Shown here: one piece after another, positions 12,801-24,800 of the stretch
How positions within the stretch are numbered: position 1 is the stretch's first letter
How the letters are laid out: the number at the start of each line of letters is the position of its first letter
Source: Podocnemis expansa
Taxonomy: Eukaryota; Chordata; Testudines; Podocnemididae
Assembly: GCA_007922195.1 (NCBI GenBank)
Contig: ML682232.1
Span: 1,167,825 to 1,231,824, forward strand
Direction: 5' to 3'
DNA length: 64,000 bases
Notes under the pieces: generated by a model
Database searches by the model: none
Told to the model about the DNA's origin: nothing
Seen by the model: the letters and a program-made list of their open reading frames with translations, nothing else
Program-made: the position numbers and the translations under genes

Positions 12801-15800
12801 CTGTGGCTCCAACCCTGAGCCCTTGCCCTACTCATGGACTGATGGCAGTGGGAAGCCCCTCTCCTCTTCCAGAGGGGCAGTTGCATGGGACCATTTTCTG
12901 TCTCCCTGCAGCAACAGCAGGGAAACTCTCTCTTTGGGAGCAGGAGATTTGACCTCAGGGTTCCCATCTCCTTGCAGAGAGGCAATAGTGGTGGCACAGA
13001 GGACTCCCTCCATGCAGAGAGTCCTTTGTTGGGTTGACGTTGGTGGGATGTCTAACAAAAGTGGATCTTGGAATACCAGCTCATTGAGATGCACAGGGTA
13101 TTTCACATCCCAAACTATTATTTTAGGCTGTTTGCAGTATAAGGCAGACTTCTTTGCATTGGTTGCACTTGGTTTGTGTCTTCAAGGTTTTTTTTTTCTT
13201 TTGCACTAATGTGGGATAGAAACCTACTTCCTTTTAAGTGAAATCTGAAATTCTGATGTAACTAGATCGATCGCTGGGATCCACAGTATCGGCATATAGC
13301 AGCGATGGCCCAGCTTAGTGATCCTCAGTCTAAGCCTGATACAGTCATCTTCAGAAGTTTGAGAGGTGTGGCATGCCTGCTGGAGCTTGGGGCTCCAACC
13401 CTCACCCTTCCCCCAAGGCAGTGAGTGTGGAGCTTGGGGCTCCAGCTTTCCTAGTCTGGTATGTGAAGAATGGAGGCGAGCATGGGCCTCTGCAAGTTGC
13501 CCTTTAACTGTAAAAGAACCATGGTTTGTCTACTCCTGGCTATAATATACCATCTGTTTTTTTGTCCAGTTCTCACACTCAGTCCAGCTTGTTGTTCCAA
13601 AGATTTCCTGCCTCTGTAAAATACAAATAGAGTAAATATAGCCGTGGGAGGTGTATTGGTTTATTAGAGAGAGAAAATGGGTAAAATAATATCTTTTATC
13701 AACTCGTCTTTTGTTGATGAGAGAGATAAGCTTTTGAGTTTACACAAAGCTCTTCTTCAGGTCTTGGAAATATACATAGTGTCACAGCTCAATACAAAGT
13801 GGAACAGACTGCTTAGCATAAGAAGTTAACAAATATTTCAAGGAACCATTCTCTTGCTTGTCCATAACCAGCATAATAAAAGTCTCAGTATTCAGAATCT
13901 TCATTGCTTTTGGTGATAAACAAGCTGGAATGAACACAATTGTGTTTATCTGTCTTAAATTGCAAACTGAGCAAATGTTATATGGAACCACTAAGAGGCA
14001 ATGAGAGAAACTGCAGAATGCTATTTCTAGTCAGTTTTGTATGGACTTTTATTTTTGTACATATCTATACTTTAGACGTTGAAGTTACCCAGAATATAGT
14101 GGTTAATGCATCTAATGTACAAAGTGGAATGGGAAGTTTGAAAGAGTAGAAGAGGAGCTTGCATTACATCCTAAAATAACACCTTCCACAGTAAAATGCT
14201 CCCTTTTGTCATATTATAGAACTATTTAGCTTTGTCTGGGAAGGAAGAGTATCACTGATTGAATTACCCATAACATTTCCTACAACTCATCTAATTACTG
14301 ACCATCCCCTTTGCTGCTTAGATTGATATGTGACACAATAACAGTCTTGTATGGTATTATTGTAGGCTGCTGCTATTGGCTAAAAACAGTTTTACTTGTT
14401 ACATTTCTTAGATAAAATGTAGTTTATTAAACTTTCTTGTTACAAGACTGTAAAAATAAAGTTTTTATCATGATTAGTTATAGGAAAAAACAAATTAAGA
14501 GTCCACATCGAAATTACAGACAGTAGATTGATGAAGTGATTATGTCATTGATGTGCATGGGATTTGTTTTTCTTTGTTAAACTATTCATTTTGAATCTGT
14601 TATTTTTAGTGATATGTCATGTGCAAACCATTAAGTGTTTCAGACATACAGAAAATGAACCAAATGTTTATACCAAACTGCCTGAAGGTGAAAATATGTT
14701 TTGTGAACTGTAACTGACAGAATGGATTCTTCTGGTATTCCACTTAAATGACTTTAACAAATCCTCAGTTTGAATTCCAGAGTGAAATTAATATTGATGT
14801 TTAGATAACACGATTTGCCAGCAGATTTGCACAAGGACATGTGTTTGTGAACATAAGGCCTGATCCTGCAACTCTGACTCCTAAAAGTAGTCTGTTCATA
14901 TGAATGGGCCTATTTGATATAAATACCCATAGTTGTTAATCAGAACCATTTTCTGGATGTTTTAAGAAAATAATAGGGTCTTATTAAAGATCACAGAATT
15001 GTAGAAAAGTAGTGCTGGAAAGGACCTTGAGAGATCATCAGATCCAATCCCCCGCTGTAAGGCAGGACCAAAAAAAACCTGGAGCATCCTTGACAGGTGT
15101 TTATCCAACGTGTTTTTTAAAACCTCCGTTGGTGGTGATTCCACAGCTTTCCTCTGTTCAGAAAGTCTTTTCAAATATCTCATCTAAATTTCCTTTGTTG
15201 CAGAGTAAGCCTATTACTTATGTGACCTCCAGTGGACATGGAGAACAATTGATCACCATTCTCTGAATAGCTGTCCTTACGTACATGGAGACGTGGTTCC
15301 TCCTCAATTTTCCTTTCTCAAACCTAGTTTTTTAACCTTTCTTCATAGATGAGGTTTTATAAACTTTTTATTGTTTTGTTTCTTTCATCTGGACTCCCTT
15401 CAATTTCCACACATTTTTCCTAAAATGTGGCACGTGTCCAGCTTAGGTACTCACCAGTGCCAAGTCGGGGTACAGTTATCTCCCATGTCTTCCATGTGAC
15501 ATTCCTGTGAATACACCACAGATTAGTAGCCTTTTCCACAACTGTAAATTTGTCTCTAAAAAAATGCCAGTGTGACCTGAACTTCTGACGAGAACAGTAG
15601 ATTGCTCAGGAATGGGGGCTACAATAAGAGACCCAGGGGAAAGAGACTCAGGCACTAAGACCACATCCCAGTTGAGGCTGGGTGGCTGACTGCAGTTGGT
15701 GGAGAATACAGATATGAGGCTCTGTACCTGTTAAGAGGCTCTGGGGCAGAAATAGATTCCTCACCTGCACTTCAAGAGAGAACCTCAGCTGAGATGAACT

Positions 15801-18800
15801 TCAGTCAAGATGGACCCTGATGGCTAGTGTGTGCAGATGATAGGAGTGGCAACAACAGCAGCACTCCTAGCAGTAGAGCTGTAACACTAAATGACCCAGA
15901 AGTAGACCTAAGCAGTGTAACAGCTGCTGAAGGACGTTATTTCCTAGCAAAAAGAGCTTTAGACGGACGCCCTGTGGGGCCCAGTTCACCAGAAGGACAT
16001 CTGTTACCCATACTTCTGAAGTTAACCGAACTGGTCTATATGATGATCTGGAAGCATTTTTCACCATCTTCGAGAAGATGTTGGCTTCTTAATGACTTCT
16101 GAAGGGACACTGGCTTTAGCGCTATACCTGATTGGAAAGGCATACCTGCCCTACCATGGCCACAGTTCAAGGAAGATAAGAGATTATAATCAGGTGTAAG
16201 ACTGCTATTTCAGATTACTTGGGTATCAGCAGAGGAACACATCCTTGGATGGTGATACATTAATTGAGAGTACTGTTGGTGGTGGCTTTGCCCAGAGGTG
16301 CGCACCAGGGCCCAGTTGGTCCTAATGGAGCAGTTTATTTCTCTACTGCTAGTAATGGGCTTGGAGTTAGTGCTTTGGCATTCATCAATGATAATAAGGT
16401 GCAGCTGATGGAGAATTTTCTCACAGCCAAAGGGTCACTAGAGATGGGATCTATGCACCATCTGTCCTCCCCCACTTAGAGTAACCAGCAGAGCAGGATG
16501 CCTGCTAGCACACCCCAAACCGTGGTCACAATGCAAAGTACATACAGATCCTACTCCAACAACACAGTATGTCTGTGTAGCAGAGGAAAGATCTCAAGCT
16601 GACATCGAGCCAAGCTCACTTGAGTTATCACCCAGGTACCCATCCAGTGGCACAAGCAACTGGACTAGATCCCTTGAGCTTGGATGTTGGTTCCACTTGG
16701 GGTTCAAACCCACTCCCTGCCAGAAGGGCATTTGCAGGGATGAGCTGGGTAACTAGCTACTGTTGTGGATTACAGAGGCATATGAAAAGAGAGTGCACAT
16801 TGATGAAACGTGAATATGCTCAGGGTTGGATGGGAGAAGTGAAGGTCTATAGTAGGTCTCTCTTGGAGTTGATGGTCCTGGTATTTATAGAAAGAAAGCG
16901 TGTACTGAGACATGTGGACTTGGATCTTGGCTGTATGGTGACAAGCAATCATCACAAGTGAGATGGTCACCTGAGTGGAAATTTGCTTGCAGTGTATTTA
17001 TGGAGATGTGAAGCTTTATCTTAGTAGAAGACTGGAACTGACAGTGAGGACCACTATTTGATTACAGTAGTGCTAGCTGATAAATTTATAGAATCATGAA
17101 ATATTAGAGTTGGGGGAAGGGAGCTCAGGAGGTCATCTAGTCCAACTCCCTGCTCAAAGAAGACCAACCTCAATTGCCCTCTGATGAATGGTCCTTTAAG
17201 CAAACTGTGAATGGAATGACAAATGTCAGAGCTAAGTCCATGACAGGCCCCATCCTGTGAACCTAGTGGGCTTCAAGGACTCTTAAGATCCACAGGAAGG
17301 AATGTCCAGGGGAACAGGGGTGATCTGGAAGATGAACAGTTCCAGTTGTCATGGACTTCAATGCTTGGGAGGGGGGAAACTTCATCCAAGAACAGAGCAA
17401 TGCTTACCTGTGTCTCCGATTGAGTGGTGTTCATAAACAGTGAAGCAGTGGATCTCGGGTGCCTGGGACAGCACCCCCACTTTGTAATGGAAGAAGACTG
17501 TCTGTGTCCTGTGGAGCAGAATCCTACGTCCAGGATATTAAGAACTCAACTTCTGTTACCCCGTAAGTACTGCCAAGCTGGAATGCTCCTGGCTTATTAT
17601 ATTCCCTGCTCCTGATATCTAAGGTGGGAGAAAACCATGGAATGATAGCGAGTTTGCTTTTTCTGTCCATTGGTGTAGTATCAGATTAGAGAGTGGTGTG
17701 TTCCTGCTCTTGATGTTGTTATTTGGCAAATAAGCATCTAAATGCCGTTAATGGAAATCCCATTTGAAAGAACAGGGATGGACATGATCAGGTCTTTAGA
17801 CTAGAGCACGTCAGAACAGGTATACTCATAGTGAGACTATTCCATTTGCCACCCCAAAAATACTCAAGCAAGAAACCTTTCTGGTCTTGGGGAAGGTGGG
17901 GGTAGGGTATGCAGTGAGACACTGCCCCATCCCACAGCTGAAAAAGCCAATGAGCATCCTGTAAGAGATAATGCCAGTTAGGCGTACCTGCAGAACATAC
18001 TTCATTGGAAGGAGTGGAGTTTAAAAGGGTAGGACTGGACACCAAAAGAGGACTTTGTTTTGTTTTTTTTCTCTGGGAGCATGGAGGCTGGGAGAGGCCA
18101 CCAGTGAGCTTGGGTTGCAAGGGGTGCTCAGTCTGAGGCAATTTCTGATCTTTTCCTTCAAATCCCTGGTTCCCTGTCCTCTTACTTCCGCTTCCCCCCA
18201 TTTGGATGAGATCAATCTTATAACTTTGGTGTGAGCAACAGCCCAGGAGGGCTGTTTCCTGTCAGTGACCTCCAGTGGACCTGGGAAGCACTGTCAGTGA
18301 CTAGACACACAAGGACTGTAACTTGTGCTCTGGAAAGACCCCACAAGTAACCTAAACTCCTGCCAGGAATAGTATGCCCTAGTTTATGCTCACAGCACTT
18401 TTTGGCAGCAGTCAAAGTGAGATATGCAAGGTACATAAAATACCTTGTATATCTCCCTTCACCTCAGTAATTCCCCCTTACCTCCCTGTACACACTGTGC
18501 TAAGTTGAATGAAAACGCTGTCTGGGCAACTTAGTGCTACTCTGTTTATGAGGCTGGAGTTACAGGGTCAAGCTTCAGGTCATTCGAGCATGTCTTGACT
18601 GACTGCTCAGTTGAACCTAGAAAACTGAACTGATGATGGCGGATTTGCAGCCATCAGTCTAGACATGCCCTGAGATTGCCTACAGGTAGGCTTCTATAAG
18701 GCAAGCTGGGCAAAAGACTTAAAGATTAAGTGTCTGAGCCCCAGCTGATGGTCTGGCAAGGACATGACCAGTTTTCAGGTTGGTGAGGGATTAACAGTGT

Positions 18801-21800
18801 AGTCTATCCAAAAGTTGTGACTATATGTTTTAATGGCCTAGAAAAGTAAATAAGTTTACTATAGTTACCAGATTTAAAAATGTTACTAAATTATTACGTT
18901 TAGTTAAGTCTAGAGAAGACTCGGGAACTTCAAAAAGATCCGACCCAGTGAAGGAGCATAGTATTGCTGATGAAATCATTTGTTGATAAATCCAAAGTGT
19001 TGCACATTGGAGGGAATACTTTGAATCACTTATACGTGGTTAATTATAAGTACATATTGGGGTTAAAAAAGAAAGATGGTGATGACCTAGGAATCACAGA
19101 GGACAAATAAATGAAAGTGTCTGTTAATTGTGCCCTGGAGGCCACAAAAGCAAAGTGTTAGAAGGCATAAGGCATGGGATAGACTGGAGAAGTGGAAGTG
19201 TTTTTTAAAGCCATTTCATGAATCATTTATAAATGGTCACTTGGAATATTGTGTTCTGTTCTGATAGCTCTATTAAAAATTAGCAGAAATAGAAGAGGTC
19301 AAGAGTTTTTAAAAAACAAAAACAAAAAACTCTATATGGAAACTCTTTCATCTGAAAAAAAAAAAAGAAAAGAAAAGATTAGGACTATTTAGAGAATGGC
19401 CAGCTGAAGGGGGGACAAAAAACAGGCATAAAAAGTGAATACTCTCTCTCTCTCTCTCTCTCTCTCAGCTGAATTGGACCTTACATAATACAAAATAATA
19501 TAATACATATAATATAATACAAAAACATGAACACTTGCAGTGAAAATGAAGCATGACAAATTAGAAGCCAATGAAAGAAAACTAAATTATGTGCAATTAA
19601 CTGTGGAACTTGTTTCCCAGGATGCCAGGGCTAAGTGCTATTATAGTAGGGTTTTTAAAAAACAAACAAACGAATAAATAAAAATGATGCATTTACATTT
19701 AAAATTAGAATATTGCACAGTTACTGTTGTTGGGTAAGTGTGTTCTTTGTTAAGTGTATAAACACTTATAATTCAGGAATTAAACCAGGCTTTAACTGGC
19801 TACAATTACGAAGAATTATTTAAGGGTAGATTGATCCATACTTGTTCATTATAGCAGTGGTTCTCAACTGTTTGCAGGTCATAATGCACTTTGTGGCATA
19901 TTGTGACCCTACAGGACACACCGATCCACTCCCCCCCCAAGCCAAATCCAGCCATCTCCCCAGTTCTCCACTACACTTATCACTGTGTGGTGGCAAGTAA
20001 TGTGTCCTGACACAGTGATTGAGAACCGCTGCATTATAAGGTTTCTTATACTGTCATCTGAACTGTCTGTTACTGGCCAATTTTTGAAACAAGATACTGG
20101 AATATATGATCTACTGCTTTAAGCATGTATGACAGTTCCTACGATCCTTCGTAAAGATGAGGAAAATTGAGAGACAGTGCATGAATAACCTGCGAGGTGC
20201 TTGAGTAACTGGTGCCCGGCTTCAAGGAGAGCGCCTAGTTGTCCTACCACCAAAAAGTCCCCCACTGCTGAATCTACTGACTGCATTGTAAAAGCACCTG
20301 CAATTTTATTTTTGGACTCCAGAGGATGCTCCCTTGCTGCATGTCCCCAGCAGAACTAGGCACCAGACTACAAATTTTGGTTACCCTGGCGACCAGGGTT
20401 TGTCGAGCCGTGCTGTATGGTTGCTCCACTGTGGGTGTGTCTGCTCCCCTGCACTGCTGATCAGAGATTTTTGGCAGCAGTCTATACCACCTGCACATGA
20501 TTTGCTCTCTGGCAGTGACGAGACTAACAGTGTGTGCAGGCATTCCTTCCTCATTTCCTTCTCAACCGTGCTAGCTGGAGATAGAGCTAATAGCTGTTGG
20601 TTTACATATTTAATTCTTTGAGAATTTCTAAATTAGCTTCTTTGAAGTTCTTTTCTTTTTATTTGTTTGCATTTACTTTGGCAATGCCAAAATAAATAAA
20701 TAAAATTTTTAAAAAATGATTATGAACAGAAGGGGGCAGGGAGGAAGGACAAGACCTCTGGACAGGGATATTCCCACCCCCACCCCCAGCTTCAAAAGGT
20801 AAAGAATCATCTGATGGATATTCACAGTGTGTTCACTGTCTGAGAGAAGCACATTCCACAAACTGTGGCTTGTGTCAAAAGCTGAAATCCAGATCAAGGA
20901 AAGATAGAGGGCTGATACTGACACTCCTACTAATGGAGTCAACCCTTCAACCTCGTTAAATGTGGAGAGAAGACACTCCACAGCTGTCCACTTTGTGGGG
21001 AGATGAGTTCAGGCAGACTCCTGTAAGCACTCATGAAAGGACTGTAAGAAAAGGTCAGTGAGTTCTCATAGCATGCCCTGAGCCAGCCAGAAACGCCCTG
21101 GCTCTGTCAGCCATGTCTGTACCAGCAGTACCTAGACAGCCTAGATCACGTAATGAGAGCATGCACAGTACAGCGCTGAGAAAGCAAACTGGAGAAACTG
21201 CAGACCCACTGGGCACAGACAAGGAAGACCTGGAGCCACAGGGGCATGAAAAGCAAAGAAGATCTACTCTAGGAAACAGTCCATTGGCACTGTCATTGGC
21301 ATCGGTACTGCAAACAGTGCAGCAGGCATCAATGGCCCTTGCCATTAGGTCCACCTCTCTGATGTTGGGCAAGCCTCACAGCATTGACAGCCAGCATCAG
21401 TACCGTCACCTCTTAGACTGCCTGAGTTTTGGTGTGTGACAGACCTTCGGTGTCAGACGTACTAGCCTGGTATTGAGCCCACCTGGCATCCCTAGGCTTA
21501 CCAACAACCTCATACCGCACACCGCCAGTGTTATCAACAGAGACAGAAAGTAAGCAAGAGGCCTTGATTTTACGTGCCAACCCTATAGTGTCCAGTTCTA
21601 TGAACATAAAGCAGTATTTCTCATCTGGTGTTCTTCAGGACACCAGTACTCCATAGACATAGTGAAGCTGTTCCGTGGTCAACCCCAACCCCTCCCCATT
21701 GGGTGGAGAGGGAGGAAGGAGCAACGCAGTGCACCATCATGTTCCTGGGAAATTTAAAATGCTCCAGCCACAGCAGAACTTCCAGGCATGCATGTGTGTC

Positions 21801-24800
21801 TGCTGCTGCCTTGTTCCTTTGCTGCTGCTGGGGCATTTTAAGTTTCCCACCACTGTCACCCTGGCATTGAAATCATTTGGACATAACTTCCATGGTAAGA
21901 GTTGCTTTGGTGAATCTGACTCCAAGAATAGGTTAACTTTGTTCGAATATGCAGGCCCAATATTCCCATTAAAACTTGAGTAATACCATTTTTTGTTTTA
22001 ACATAATTGTTATGTATCTGTTTTTTAGAAATAAATGTGTTTTATATTCCTAAAATTGTATTAAGCTAGGTTTCTTGAATCATTTTCATAGGAATACATA
22101 ATACACAGATATTAGCAACATTACAGCCAGTATATACAGGCTTTTTCAAAAAAGTTTTCATCAGGTGTTGTGCATAAAAAGGCGCTCACTGGTCCACAAA
22201 AGGTTGAGAAACACTGACATAAAGCATACCATCCGACTGACTGGTCTCCTTGGTTTAGGCTGCCATGGTTCCAACCACTAGCACGCTTTCTGGGCCAGTG
22301 ACCATACTGGGATCCCTTGAAGACCCAAAGGTAACAGAAATCATTAGTTCCTAAAAGAATTTTGGACCAACAAAGGTAGTACCCTCCTTAAGCTGCTGTG
22401 TGTAGGGCCTCTGAACTCTCAGAGCGAATATGGGAAGAACCATTGGGTGGGCCAGAAATGGAGGAAGACATCATTCCTCAGACTCAGCAGTCATCATCAC
22501 CAGACAAGACGGTCATGCTCCCTCTGCCTTTCATGGCAGAGGTTTTCAAAGCATTTCAGGACATGGCACAAAGGGTGGCAGAGTCTCTGCAAATACCCAT
22601 GCAAAAAGTGAGTGAGTCCCATCAAAAGCTGGTGGATGTCTTACGTTCATCCAAAGCTGCAAAAGTGGCCTTGGCAATCAATGAGGCCCTATTAGACCCT
22701 GCCAAACAGTATGGCAGACTGTGGCATCTGTCCCTACAGTGTCAAAGAGGGTGATGTGACAGGGTCAGACCAGATGACTGTTGGAGAGTTCTAGAAGACT
22801 GGTATATCAGTTCCAGGACCAGCAAGTCCCTTTTTCCCTGGTGTCTGAACAGGAGTTGTTCAAATTAATTACTACAGTTGAAACCAATCAGAACTCTACC
22901 CAGGACTTGTTAGAAGCCTTTGCTTCAGAGAAAGAGTTTGTGCTAGAGTTGTAGGAGTGAGGCAAGCTACCAGAATGTGTGATCAGACAATACACTGTCA
23001 GAAGCCAGAAGGATTTAGGAGAAGGAGCAAAATGCTGGCAAGGGAAACCCCTGCAGGTGCAAAGAATGAGGGGAGGAAGAATCCCTGCCTGAAGAGGACG
23101 ATGGAACTCCTGATGTTTGGGGACCAGAGGAGGGAAAAGATCCTGCCAGAGGGAGAAGATTTAACTGGGCACTTGAATCATAGAATCATAGGGTTGGAAG
23201 GGACCTCATAGGTCATCTAGTCCAACCCCCTGCCAGAGGCGGGACCACTCCCACTAAACCATCCCAGTCATGGTTTTGTCCAGCCGGGCCTTAAACACCT
23301 CCAAAGATGGAGACTCCACCACCTCCCTTGGCAGCTCATTCCAAGGCTTCGCCACTCGCCTAGTAAAAAAGTTTTTTCTAATATCCAGCCTCGACCTCCC
23401 TAACTGCAACTTGAGACCATTGCTCCTTGTTCTGTCCTCTGTTACTACCGAGAACAGTCAAGCTCCATCTTCCTTAGAGCATCCCTTCAATTAGTTGAAG
23501 GTTGCTATCAAATCCCCCCTCAGTCTTCTCTTCTGCAGACTAAATAAGCCTAATGCTTTCAGTCTTTCCTCATAGGGCTTGTGCTCCAGCCCTTTAATCA
23601 TTTTGGTTGCCGTGCTCTGAACTCTCTCTAGCATGTCCCTGTCCTTTTTGTAGTGGGGAGCCCAAGACTGAACACAGTATTCTAGATGTGGCCTTACCAG
23701 TGCAGAATAGAGGGGAATGATCACATCCCTTGATCTGCTGGTAATACTTCTTTTGATGCAGCCCAGTATGCCATTGGCCTTTTTGGCAGCAAGAGCACAC
23801 TGCTGACTCATATCTAGCTTCCCACCCACCATGACCCCCAGGTTCTTTTCTACACTGCTGCTACTTAGCTGAATGTTTCCCAGCCTGTAGCGGTGCATGG
23901 GGTTTTTTCGTCCCAAGTGCAGGATTTTACACTTGTCCTTATTGAACCTCATAAGATTTCTATTGGCTCACCGTTCCAATTTATCAAGGTCTTCCTGAAT
24001 CCTGTCCTTGCCCTCCAACGTGTCTACTGGTCCCTCCAGCTTGGTGTCATCCACAGACTTACTGAGAATGCAGTCTAGTCCATCATCCAGATCATTGATG
24101 AAAATGTTGAACAGAAACGGCCCCAGGACCGACCCCTGGGGCGCACCACTCGTGACTGGCTGCCAGCTAGACATGGAACCATTGATTCCTACACACTGAA
24201 ACCGTTGATCTAGCCAGTTTTCTATCCACCTTATAGTCCACCTATGCAACCCATACTTCCTTAATTTGTCAATGAGAATGCTGTGGGAAACTGTATCAAA
24301 AGCCTTGCTAAAATCAAGGTATATCACATCAGTGGTTCTTCCTGCATCCAGAAAACCAGTCATCTGATCATAGAAGGAGATGAGATTGGTCAGGCATGAT
24401 TTACCCTTGGTAAATCCATGCTGACTGTTCCTGATCACTTTATTTTCCTCTAAGTGTTTGAGGATGGATTCTTTGAGAATCTGCTCCAGAATTTTTCCAG
24501 GGATTGAGGTGAGGCTGACTGGTCTGTAATTCCCCGGATCCTCCTTTTTCCCTTTCTTGAAAATAGGCACTACATTTGCTTTTTTCCAGTCCTCTGGCAC
24601 CTCCCCCGTTCTCCATGAGTTTTGAAAGATAACGGCCAATGGTGCTGCTATCTCATCGGCCAATTCCCTTAGCACCCTTGGCTGCAGTTTGTCCGGCCCC
24701 ATGGACTTGTGCACATCCAGCTTCTTTAAGCAGTCCCTAACCTGACCTTCCGTCACCAAGGGCCTGACTTCTTCTCTCTCATCTGCCACACCCATGGTAG

